Assembly (NCBI GenBank): GCA_015680685.1
Contig: MNCI01008361.1
Span: 46,262 to 77,842 of the forward strand
From: Gnetum montanum
Lineage: Eukaryota; Streptophyta; Gnetopsida; Gnetales; Gnetaceae
Length of the DNA stretch: 31,581 bases
Direction: 5' to 3'
Notes under the pieces: model-generated
What the model saw: the letters and a program-made list of their open reading frames with translations, nothing else
What the model was told of the DNA's origin: nothing
The model's database searches: none
Made by a program: the position numbers and the translations under genes
Shown here: in pieces, positions 1-9,390 of the stretch
Numbering within the stretch: position 1 is the stretch's first letter
Layout: each line of letters starts with the position of its first letter

Positions 1-14
1 AAAATCTACAAAAA

Positions 15-37
15 CACCACAAATGTCAATTGTGGTG
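15..37. repeat. Short perfect hairpin
   Basis: CACCACAA and TTGTGGTG form 8-bp perfect arms around a 7-nt loop (ATGTCAA). It lies just downstream of the minus-strand ORF stop. The same word (AAAACACCACAA) recurs in the larger foldback at 28257-28342. A terminator-like or LTR-edge role is possible but not shown. Confidence 0.5.
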
Positions 38-93
38 CCTTCTTTTTTATTATGCCAAAATTGATACGTTTCTCCTAAGTACCAGGCACCACT

Positions 94-450
94 TTAAGAG
101 AGGACGAGCCACAATGGGGATCCTTTGAGTTGGTCCCTAATGACCTTAGGAGCAAATTCCGTGAAAGGTCCAAAGTTTAATTCCACAATCACAGCTGCCA
201 ACGTGGACCTTTCTCGGATAGCCTGAACACACTTTGGGGACAATGTGAGGTGTTGTCCCTGTTCAGGTGCTTCAGCAACTCCTTCTTCCGCTTGTCCCAA
301 CTGCATAGTAGCAGGAATCTCTTGATGGATGCTAAATGATTGCACCTCTTGCTCTGCACGTTGTTCAGGAGATGCTTATCTTCTACCTCTCCTGGCTTGC
401 TTGGACACACCTTGAGAGGATCCTTCTTATTATCCATGTTTAGGGGCCAT
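94..450 (-). pseudogene. Decayed ORF of unknown function
   Basis: Reading the minus strand from an ATG at 450-448 (start MAPKHG) gives one frame of about 118 codons that ends with TAA at 96-94. It is broken only by two adjacent TAA codons soon after the start and one more TAA near codon 25. All three could have been CAA, since the neighbouring residues are Gln-, Arg- and Ser-rich. The N-terminus is basic (KQARRGRR), the middle is acidic and Gln/Glu-rich, and the end reads VIVELNFGPFTEFAPKVIRD. The bases before the ATG (gtgtgattgcag) resemble a splice acceptor, so this could be an exon. I do not recognise the family; a retrotransposon gag-like or accessory ORF is possible given the surroundings. 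Confidence 0.4.
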
Positions 451-756
451 CTGCAATCACACGATGCCGACCATTAGTAAGGTTGTTTACAAAATTTAAG
501 TTATACCTTACTTTTGCCTTAATGAATTTGTTTCTTATTTTGTGTGATCCACAGTTAGAAAATTTTGTGGAAATGTCCCCTAAAAGTTTTAATATTGGGC
601 CCCTAATTTGATTAGGTGGCTTTAAAATTTAATTTCCTGGTGTAGGTGAGGAGATAAGATTGTTTTGGCACATGTTTATCATCATAATTTTTTTGTTTTT
701 TAATTAATTACCCTTTATAGTATCCTTCGAGCGATGACGAATTCCAAAAAATTTAT
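451..756. other. Non-coding stretch, nothing recognised
   Basis: AT-rich sequence between two decayed coding-like segments. I see no RNA gene, LTR end or primer site in it. Confidence 0.5.
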
Positions 757-1140
757 GTGCTACTTGTAGTATACCCCTCCCCCACCACAATGAAGCTAAA
801 CACTCCAGGTTCAAGTAGGTTCTTTTGGAATAAGAATCGAAGAGCTAGTGAGCGAGTTATGGCTATTGGAACAAGAGATGCACAAGTCACTAGTCGTAGA
901 AGAAAATTTAAAAAATTCCCCCTATGTGAACAGTTGAAAATGATGTTGACATGCACATGGGGGGTCCATATATAAAGTTTTATGCAATGCGATATCGCAT
1001 ATGCGATAGCGCAGCCCGGGTACTTAGAAAAATTGATAAATTTCTGAAATTCTAAACTCAAAAATGAAGGACTTGAAGTTAGTGTAAAAGGTCCAAGGCA
1101 ATGTGAAATAGACCAAAAGGCACAAAAAAAAAGTATAATG
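757..1140 (+). pseudogene. Coding-like relic, unrecognised
   Basis: One plus frame runs from 757 to about 1140 with only two internal stops (TAA at 973-975, TGA near 1044). The first part is basic (RRRKFKKFP, with CEQLK after it); the later part includes KLKNEGLEVSVKGPRQCEID and a Lys-rich end. An overlapping minus-strand ORF is hydrophobic and looks like its shadow. I do not recognise a family. It may be an old transposon or gag fragment; the only support is the low stop density in an otherwise stop-rich area. Confidence 0.25.
987..1000. repeat. Perfect 14-bp palindrome ATGCGATATCGCAT
   Basis: A perfect dyad centred on GATATC, followed by a second related copy (gcatatgcgatagcgc). The core word GATATCGC is also found in the upstream arrays of LTR A, with relatives in LTR B. 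On the minus strand a TATATAA lies about 14 bases downstream, an arrangement like that in those LTRs. No LTR end or primer site is visible here. Confidence 0.5.
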
Positions 1141-1284
1141 GTGTAGAAGTTGACAATGAAATACATGAATTGGATGAGGAGAAAGGACATGTTTCGGTAC
1201 AGAGGAACTTTTGAACTTGAAGGATGATGAGGGAAAGGACAATGTGGATAATGTAATTCTTAGAGGGTATAAAATAATGTGATG

Positions 1285-1435
1285 GTGATGTGTAACGAGT
1301 AAAAATTGCAAAAGTCACACAAGTGGATCCTCCCCAAAGTAGGTTCCAACCTATAATGCCCTTGCGTAACCACACCTTAAAATGTTTGTAGGCACTAGAA
1401 GGGTTAAATGAAATCTACACCAATTTCACAAAACA
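1285..1435 (-). repeat. Fragment of the element D LTR (U3 part)
   Basis: This stretch aligns with 5600-5751 in the same orientation. Shared blocks include the words cccaaagta, ataatgccctt, aaccacacc/aaccacatc and gttaaatg. 5600-5751 lies upstream (on the minus strand) of the TATA box in the right LTR of element D, so this is a diverged piece of that LTR's U3. No element body is attached, so it is a solo fragment. Confidence 0.6.
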
Positions 1436-2340
1436 CACACATGTAAATACCATCATGATGAGGTATAAATTCAATGCTACACAAGTCACAAGTCCCAATT
1501 ACATGAACAACAAGATGGGATGAATTGTAGAAGGGATTGTAGAGAGTGGGACATGAGGTAACCGACCTAGGGCACAATGAATCCTAAGTGTAAGGCATGA
1601 TTAATGTGTCATTAACCCGTTGCTCCAAAATCAAGACCAAGTCCATTCCTTTGATCAGTGACATCACATTATTTCATCCCATAATGGACAACCATCAGAG
1701 CATCATGATAGCAAGGCGTATGATCACTTGGCGTTTCGTACAAGGGAGGAGTGATTTTTGCTTTGTGGCACTCTTTTTTTTTTTTTGTCAATGCTTAATC
1801 TAGAGAAGCTACCTACCTTCAGGCATGGATGCATGTCTTTCTAGTGGGACCCCCTAGAATAGCATTGTTTTTCTAAATTGAGTGCCTTTATGACTCTTAC
1901 TCCCATTTTTTAGATCTGCAAGGATCTTAGTACAACCAGGCTACATGGTAACTCTCATAGATGTCACCAAAGAGAATCCACAAGTCCCCTTGATGTCACA
2001 CACTAGCCATTCCTTCTTAGTCCATTATTCTTCACTCTGAGCATAATAAGCATAAAATTACTTTAAGTTTTAATGATGTCAAGAATATCATCGTACCCAG
2101 AGTAGGACCTCTTATTAATAGAATGGATAAGTGGATGTTGTGGGCTCGCCATCCAAGTAATTAGTCACCTGAGACTTGATAGCATAGTACAACACCTCAA
2201 CCAACAAGTCACATGAGTGTTTTATTCATAGATGAGATTACTTATAAAAAGATAAAACAATAAATAAAAAGAGAAAAAAAAAACAAATTGAAAGATGAAA
2301 AACTGAGAAACAAAAATTATAAAATTAAAGAAAAGGAAAA
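1436..2340. other. Non-coding stretch with homopolymer tracts
   Basis: No supported gene. It holds a T-tract (about 1771-1786) and a strongly A-rich plus strand from about 2245 to 2345. A 68-codon plus ORF at 1597-1803 ends in the T-tract and shows nothing recognisable. Confidence 0.5.
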
Positions 2341-2344
2341 ATAT

Positions 2345-3510
2345 TTATTAATTTTTCTTGTTAGAATGAAGGATATCCCCCATAACTAATCCGTTGAGTA
2401 TGGCTAGAATTAATAAATGGAAGGTTAGGATCCATGCATGTTGGAAATATTGGGGCCCAGTCATATCCAACCCATTGGGTGTTTTTTGATGTGGTGGTTG
2501 GAATGTACCCATATTGGGGTTCACACACTTGACCATAATAGGCATAGTGGGGTAGGTTGTATGATGGGGTCATGGGATAAGGAGCTACCCCACTATGGCA
2601 CCCTTGACCATAAGATGGCATGTAAGGATCAATGTGTCCCCCTCTGTGGTTATATTCATTGGGCCACATAGTTGTTGGAGTATTGAGTGGTGGTCTTGAT
2701 AAGGTAACATGAGGCATTGGGTTTGAAAAGGAAGATGCACCACAGTGTTGGACTTGTGCTGAGTTGGTAGATGCATTGGTTTCTGAACGGTGGTGTTCCT
2801 TTCTACAGTCACATATAAAAAAGGGATACCTATGATGTTATGGAGGATTCCCACTGATGTTGACAATAGAAGCACAAGTAACATTCGTGGGTTGATGCTG
2901 TGGTGCAAACCCTTCAGGTACAATTGGCGGTGATGTAGAAGGGGGTTGAAGAATGAGAATATTGTTGTTGAGGAAAAGTGTAAGAAACATGAGGTGGTGA
3001 CATTGTCAGAGAGGGTATGAGTGGATAATATTTTAGAGAATGATAACGATGAGGTGAAGTAGAGGATGATGATCCGGTTGGAGAAATAGGGTGTTGAACA
3101 TAGTGAGCATTTGACATTGGGACATACAAAGGATACGATCGGGTTGGCGATGGCTTCCCCCACGACTGGGGCTTTTGCCATTGTGGTTGAACTCAATATT
3201 TCTATATGAAATATGGGTGTAACATTCCTTCCCAATGCTCATGTAAATGTGAAAAAACTAGGCATTGGCCTTTGGGGTGATTGTACAGACAGACATTGCA
3301 TTGATATGAGAAGTTGGCAGTTGAGTTCTTATTCTTATTATCTTCTACCCTTTGTTATAATTGTTGCGTGGTGTCCTATCCTATTTCCTAATTTGTCATA
3401 GTTGTGCCTCTACTATTGTTAGCATATTCTCCATATTTTCTGTGCACCCATTCTGTCATCTTATTAATCTTTGCCTTGATTTCATCTAGTGATTGTTGCA
3501 TCATCTAAAA
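2345..3510 (-). pseudogene. gag: Element F: C-terminal gag relic with zinc knuckle
   Basis: Read on the minus strand from about 3510 downward, the relic gives KINKMTEWVHRKYGEY, then a zinc knuckle CNVCLYNHPKGQC near 3262-3300 (C-x2-C-x3-H-x4-C), then FSHLHEH. This order matches the gag of elements A, B and E (KVDQMW... then CEIC.YDHPKG then SHLQES). After the knuckle the protein becomes Pro/Ser/Tyr-rich: HRYHSLKYYPLIPS, then PPHVSYTFPQQQYSH, then a 118-codon stretch at 2717-2361 rich in Pro, Tyr and Gly. Several frameshifts and stops separate these pieces. The Pro/Tyr-rich tail is typical of linker parts of plant gag. It ends near the left LTR of element D at 3739, so D may have inserted beside or within it. 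Function is lost. Confidence 0.65.
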
Positions 3511-3738
3511 TCACCAAAGAATCAACATTAGTTTTGATAATTTTTTCTTAATGATTTACCCTTTTTGAATCCTTAGTTAGCTCATAATTCAATAAAGTTT
3601 TAGCATTTAGGTGTAATTTGATTTCATAATAATGTTCACTAAGGTTCTAAAGTAACTAAAATCATCAAGTTGTTTAAGTCATTTTGATTATTTTTACTAT
3701 TAGTTACCATAATGTTCAAAAATGGGGTTATAAAATGA

Positions 3739-4064
3739 TGTGAATCCTACCTCAATAGACTCCAAAAGGATCCATTCCACATGCTTCCAAAGCAAATTAA
3801 ACTAAGAAGCAAGAACAAGATAATGAAATGGACAAAATTCCCCTTTTTATAAGAAAAATCTCAACATGTAGAGAATTACATCAAAGATGAGGAGCCGAGC
3901 TCAACTCAGATCTCTTCCAAGGATCTTAGAAGCCACACATATCTCCTCTCAACACTTAATTTCTTACAATGGAGTTTAAACTCAAGATAAGACACTTATA
4001 AGAGTTTCTCTCAACCTCTCTCAAGTGCTCTCCCTTGCCTCTCACTCAAACTCTTCTTACAAAG
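3739..4064 (-). repeat. Left LTR copy of element D (truncated)
   Basis: This is a direct repeat of 5195-about 5520. It begins TGTGAATCCTACC, against TGTGAAGCCTGCC in the right copy, and shares long blocks such as aatagactccaaaagga, agcaagaacaagataatga and ttataagaaaaatctca. It corresponds to the R-U5 side of the LTR on the minus strand. The U3 side with the TATA box is absent, and the sequence runs straight into gag relic. Confidence 0.75.
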
Positions 4065-4991
4065 TTTGAAGATTTATGGTTATTTTCAGCATCCTCTTTG
4101 GATGATTTCCTTGACTTGTGAGTTGTATCTTTCTCATTCTTTTTCTTATAATCTGTTTCCTTCTTCAAGCCAAACTTTGTGATTTTCATTTCAGCTTTGA
4201 GAGCAAGATCATAGGCTCATCGAATGCTAATTCTTACTGATAATGCATCCTTAATCCACTAGTGAAGTTAGAAGCTTTCTCATACTCAATCCAATGAACA
4301 TTAGCCTTTTTTAAAGCTTTAGAAAATTCAAGATAAAAATATTTTTATCTCTTGATCTCCTTATTTTGGAAATTTCAGCTTCTTGATGGCTTCATTATGG
4401 AAGGATGTCTTCTCAAACTTTTCCTTTAGCATGAATTCCATAAGTTGCCAACTCTCAATAGGGTTTCCATGTTCTTAAAAGTATTTGAGACATTCCTTAT
4501 CTCACCATTTGATTGCTAATCCTTTAAGCTTACTCTCAACAATATGAATCATTGACTCACTAGAAAGTTTCTTAATAAGAAAATACTTATTCACAACTCT
4601 ATGCCAAGAAATAATGAAATCTATACCTTCAAGACCTTTAAAGATGGAAATATCCACACAAGGAACTCTTAAAGAACTTCTTTAGATCTTTGCAAACCTT
4701 TCATCATCATTTGCCTCATTATTATGAAGAAAAGGAAACCTTTGCTCATACGTTTGAAATCTAATTTCTTCTCTTCTTGGAGTTCTTTGATCATTTCTTT
4801 CTCTTGATCTTTACATAGATGCAAAAGGATTTTCTTCTTCAATCTTCTCTTCACTTCTTGAAGCTTCTTCAAAATCTTGATGTTTGTTTGTCATTACCTT
4901 AGGGAAGGACTTCTTGTATTTTAGTAAAAAAATCCTTAAAGAAGGCTTTGAGCTCTTGAAGCTCTTGATTAGTATTTTTCTTAGGAGCCAT
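4065..4991 (-). pseudogene. gag: Element D gag relic
   Basis: From an ATG at 4991-4989 the minus strand reads MAPKKNTNQELQELKAFFKD, then a Lys/Glu-rich region (the 67-codon stretch 4872-4669). A retrotransposon gag core follows, with IFKGLEGIDFI, YFLIKKLSSESMIHIVESKL and KGLAIKW, and then a basic tail with KITKFGLKKETDYKKKNEKD. Stops and frameshifts interrupt it repeatedly. No protease, reverse transcriptase or integrase follows, so the element could not move by its own proteins. The gag tail is fused almost directly to the truncated left LTR, consistent with a large internal deletion. Confidence 0.65.
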
Positions 4992-5176
4992 ACTTTTCAT
5001 AACACAAAAAGAAACCTAACCTTACAAGATTCATGTAATCTTTACCAGTCTTAGGTTCTCCAAATCTTAAGTGGTTGTAAAGCTTCAAAATTCTTCAAAA
5101 TCTTGATGAAGATCAATAATTCAAGTGTGGAAACCTCCAAAATAAATGCATATGTGTGGATTCCTCCAAACCAAAT

Positions 5177-5188
5177 GCTCTAATACCA
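5177..5188 (-). other. Primer binding site of element D
   Basis: The minus strand reads TGGTATTAGAGC, which differs at one base from TGGTATCAGAGC, the usual plant primer site complementary to the 3' end of initiator tRNA-Met. It sits 6 bases from the inner end of the right LTR, which fixes the element's orientation as minus. Confidence 0.8.
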
Positions 5189-5194
5189 ATCTAA

Positions 5195-5751
5195 TGTGAA
5201 GCCTGCCTTAATAGACTCCAAAAGGACCCATTTCACAAGCTTCCTAAGCAAAATTAAACTCAGGAGCAAGAACAAGATAATGAATTGGAGAAAATTTTCC
5301 TTTTTATAAGAAAAATCTCAAAATGTAGAGAGTTACATCAAAGATGAGAAGTCAAGCTCAACTCACATCTCTCAAAAGGATCTTAGAGGTCATCCATGTC
5401 CCCTTTTAATCCTCAATTGCTCACATTAGAGCTAAAGCTGAAGACAAGATACTTATAAGAGATTTTCTCAACCTCTCTCAAGTTCTCTCCCTTTCTTCTC
5501 ACTTAAACTCTTCTTGCACAAGCTCTTAAGAGACCTCTCAAACCTCTCTTTTCTCTCTCTTATCCAAACTTAGTTCTTGGACTCATATTTATAGCTTCTT
5601 GGTTTAGGGCCATGATTAACAAAAGTAATGCAAGTTGGGTCCTTCCCAAAGTAAGCTCATGGCATAATGCCCTTTCATAACCACATCAATAAATGTCTAT
5701 GGGCATCTTAGAAGTTAAATGTGAATCATGCCTTATTCCAAATAACACACA
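5195..5751 (-). repeat. Right LTR (5' LTR) of element D
   Basis: The inner edge is at TGTGAAGCC (5195). The outer edge is put at the end of aataacacaca (5751), where similarity to the fragment at 1285-1435 fades; this edge is approximate. A TATA box lies on the minus strand at 5593-5585 (TATAAATAT). It is followed by a purine-rich leader (minus strand gagagagaaaagag) that forms the R-U5 part shared with the left copy. Confidence 0.7.
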
Positions 5752-5799
5752 ACCACTTTAGTTGGAATCCTACAGTATACTATACAAAACCATTAGGTA

Positions 5800-6870
5800 T
5801 ATAATTATATATAGTAGTGAGGTGAATACTTAGATGAGAAGGCATTGTAGATACTAGGATGTGAAGTGTCTCACCATGTCTTGAGGCTGATAAGGAGTTC
5901 CACTTAGATAGTGTTGTTGGTTATAGGGCTATCTATAATTACCTTATGAATAGGGCTATCTATAATTACCTTATGAATAAGTCAATCTCTTAGGCATTTT
6001 CTTTTTCATGAACTTGGAATTCAAAGCAAAATCCCCAAACTCTTGTAGATGTAACATAATTGGGCAATGGTAATTTGGATGTTCATATTAACAAATGCCA
6101 CATCCATCATCCTTTTTTGTATATGAGTTTGCAACCTCTTCTACTATAGCTATTTTTCCTTTTTGCCAATAAGTGTCCTTTCATGCTTCCTTATTTTTTT
6201 CCTCTTCTTATTTTGATTACTTGATCCTATTTTCTTTACCTTTTCTATAATTTTCATGTGGATTGTAAACTTTTCATCCATCAACTCCCACATCTTATCT
6301 ACCCTTACTTCAATATTAGCAATAGACTTTTGTATTGGAAAGGTTTTGTGTAAAATCAACTCATCAAGAGCTACCATTTTTTTCTTATCATAAATATGAA
6401 CTTTGTTCTTGTGAAGAGTTAGGATCACATTATATTCCTCTAAATTCTCCCTTTTACATAGCTCTTTTTTTTATCATGTGCTCAATTAGCCTTTGTATCT
6501 CAACTCTAATAATTTTTCATAAGAATAGATCCCATGGATCTTCCTCATTTTATTATGAAGCCCATCTATGATGTGATGAAAATTGATAGCTGCTCATTTT
6601 GAAAAAATTGATAGCCTAGGCATCTATGCAGTAGAGAATAATATCTGTCCAAGGCTGTATCAAGGGATTCATGATTCTCTTGTTTCCATCCTTAGATTTG
6701 TTTTCTTAGATTAGATACTCTTGAATAGGTTTGGTATTTTTCATTAAAGAGCTTAGGCATTGTGGATCATTGGTGGATTGGATCTAGTTCTAATGATCTA
6801 TATCAATTTCAACTTTGTCTATTAGCATCTTAGGAAAGAGTTGTGAAGCACCTTTAAATTTGCATGTTGA
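5800..6870 (-). pseudogene. gag: Element E: gag relic of the A/B family
   Basis: Read on the minus strand, the order of blocks is the same as in A and B: QLFPKMLID, then KYQTYSRVSNLRKQI, GWKQENHESLDTALDRYYSL, LHRCLGYQ, then NIEVRVDKMWELMDEKF (in the 92-codon stretch 6428-6150), a Lys/Arg-rich segment, the knuckle CGIC.YEHPNYHC, and LHLQEFGDFALNSK. This is the Retrotrans_gag region and zinc knuckle of an Athila-like element. Frameshifts and stops are frequent, and neither LTR nor pol is attached. The downstream part contains the in-frame nine-codon duplication at 5924-5977. It lies next to the right LTR of D. Confidence 0.75.
5924..5977. repeat. Perfect 27-bp tandem duplication
   Basis: The 27-base unit beginning tagggctatctataatta occurs twice back to back (5924-5950 and 5951-5977) without a mismatch. 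It falls inside gag relic E, and 27 is a multiple of 3, so it repeats nine codons in frame. Perfect identity in otherwise decayed sequence suggests a late event. Confidence 0.9.
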
Positions 6871-9390
6871 AACCTTTGTAATCCCATTACATGAAACCCG
6901 AGGCAATATTTTATTGTACATGTGAAGGTTGTAATCCATAAAAGTGTAATCTCACATGTTTCATACTTTTGGAGCGGAAATATGCTTCATAAGTGATTGA
7001 AGCCTCCCAAGTGAAAAGAGTCACCTAGTATCTATATTTAGGCTTAAGGGAGTCAAAAATGCCTCTTGGAATGCAAAATTGGCAATTTGATGGGTTTTAT
7101 GGGGGGTATACATTTCTCTATGTTGTCCCACCCCTTGCAAGGGGTTAAGCTAGCTAGGATACTTCAAGGCTAGCATGGAGGAGTGTAAGGGGGGTAGAAC
7201 TCACCTACCCCCAACGTGGAAAGGGAAGTGATCCAACTTGAAGGAGTTGACCTTCACCCCTAGCATTAACTTCCCATCCCCCCTCAATGTTGACACTCAC
7301 CCCCAGTGGGAGGGGGTTAGCTAGCTAGGAGAGAGGGGATCAAATAGTGTGGAGGGGCCAGACAGCTAGGATGCATGGGGGTGGATCTCATGTACCCCCT
7401 TGAATATGGTAGCTAATTTTTAGCAATTTAGCAGTCAATTTGCAGCCAATTAGTTAGAAATTTAGCAGACAATTTGCAACTCATGAGTGAGCAATTTGGT
7501 AGCCAAGTTGTAGTCCAAATCATGGCCATAATCCTATAAAGACCAAACCTTGGCACCATGTCAAGGTTCCATACTTTAGTAATTTAGCACCCTTAGCATT
7601 TTGGCATCCAAGGGCTCTTACTTCCTTAGAAAAAATATAGCTTCTTGGTGCCTAGCAACATGGAACCTCTGCAAACTATTACCACCTTGGGATTTGTGAA
7701 CTTTAGGTGTCAACGTTACTCCCATGGGATTCCCAAATACCAGCGTGATGTGCTTTGGCTACCCCAATCCTTCACATTTTCCTAACTCCAATAGTAACCA
7801 ATGTTGCAAATCTAAGGTTGTGATAAAGGAGGTTTGATAGCATCAGGAGTAGCAGAGATACCAAATTGTGAAGTTGATCATGGCTTAAATAGGCTCTAAA
7901 CCCTTGCCGAAGTCAACCTCCCTTAATCCCCCTCTTTAGCACTGAATTTGTACACCCCTTTGAACTCATTTTTTGTTTATTTAATAAATTTTATGATTTC
8001 ATTTTTTGTACAATTCTAGAGATAATTATTATATTATCAATGCATTACTTTATAGATCTGCATCTTCTTGCTTTGTTACCCCCATTTTGCACCCTCCTCA
8101 AGTCCCTAGGTGATCTACTGGACCATCCAAGGCACCCTGAATCCCATTTTTCTTATGAAGGTCCTAGGGTATTCAGGGTTAAGGTTGCTTGTGACTGAGA
8201 ATCCTTGGTTTTTTTCCAGTGACCAAGATTTTCTGTAGCACTAGTTTCCTGGCATTAGAAGGAGGGCCTTCACCTAATTTCTATAGCCAAATCTGATTAC
8301 CCCATAGCCAATGTTGCCTACCTATTGGAAATTTCTGATTTTTGCAACAAAAACCTTGAAGCCCCCTTTGAAAATCCAACACTACCCCTCACCCCCTATA
8401 GTAGAAACCTCAATGTGAAAATTGTAGATGGTTAGGTGTTGAGTTTTCCAACATCTATTATGAATTTTTGTTGCCAAAACCAACATTGAACACCAACATA
8501 CCAACATTCCACCTTGGTCATAATTCTCATTACAAAAAAATGTTGCCATTATTACCAACCAAAAATACTTTTCCCCTCCTTTGTGGTTGAATTTGGCATT
8601 TTCTAAAACTATTTTAAGAAATTTTTATGTTTCTATTTTGGCTGTCATACTTCCCTCCTTCCCCACCTCCACACCCCCCCCTCTTTACCAACATTGGTTT
8701 TAGAAGGTGTGAGATCCTCCCATCTCACCCCCTCTTTCCCCCCTACCACACCCCAGGGGTGTGATAGCTAGGAGGCCAATGTGGGCAAATCTTGACCCCA
8801 ACATTCTTAGCTTTCCATTTCTAGTAAAGGGGTAAACCCCCCCTTACCCCCACTTATGAATTTTAGTAAGTAATCTATTTTTAATCATTTTTGCCTATTT
8901 CCACTAGTTTTAAAGTTTATAGCAATTACAACTATCAAAATTTAGATCCTTTTCTCCACACCTTTAATAGCTTTCACCCCCTTTTACCAACATTGGCTTT
9001 GTAAGGTATGAGATCCCCCTATCTCACCCACTCTTTCTCCCCTACCACAGCTAGGTGTGTGACAGCTAGGAAGTCAATGTGGGCATCAAGGAGCATGATA
9101 GCTAGAAGGTTAGTATGAGTAAAGTTTGCTATCACCTTTGCACCTTTACATTTTAGGTAAAGGAGTATACTCCCCCTTACCCCCTACTTGTTATTTTTAG
9201 TAAGTATCCCATTTTCACCGTTTCTCTCTCTTTGAATGCTTCTAAATCCCACTTGTTGGAATCTACTTTCATTTTTTATTTTGCTTTTCATAGCCTATCT
9301 TGAAACATTTTCATTAAAACAACCATGTTTCTATCATGATCAACTAAGTTGCCTTACAACTACACCAACAGTAGGTCAGATCAACAAGCT
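6871..9390. other. C-rich repeated leader or LTR region upstream of element G
   Basis: There is no coding signal over about 2.5 kb. The composition is unusual, with CCCCCTCTTT-type runs and recurring words: gctagctagga near 7149 and 7318, and tagctagga near 7366, 8767 and 9064. The segment 7410-7510 repeats aatttagca/caatttgca words. A possible LTR end (ggtgtcaacg) with a weak primer-site-like sequence follows near 7711. The position just before the Tat-like gag of G suggests LTR plus long leader, but I cannot set the borders. Confidence 0.4.
8675..9225. repeat. Two diverged direct repeats, period about 299 bp
   Basis: The block around taccaacattggttt (8686) recurs around taccaacattggctt (8985). 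Each copy continues with ggtgtgagatcc/ggtatgagatcc, then tctcaccc, ctaccaca, tagctagga, caatgtgggca, and ends with ttaccccc and ttagtaagta. The copies have diverged by point changes and small gaps. Confidence 0.75.

Noticed and set aside
753-1375. Three overlapping minus-strand ORFs (145, 95 and 98 codons)
   Set aside because: They are hydrophobic, overlap each other, and lie opposite a basic coding-like stretch; no motif or conserved order. Treated as shadows.
2345-6870. Relics E and F as one gag split by insertion of element D
   Set aside because: Both contain the zinc-knuckle region of gag, and their sequences differ there, so they are separate copies of different families.
7705-7735. Primer site of element G after ggtgtcaacg
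   Set aside because: The sequence gttactcccatggg only loosely resembles a Tat-type primer site; too many mismatches to report as a feature.
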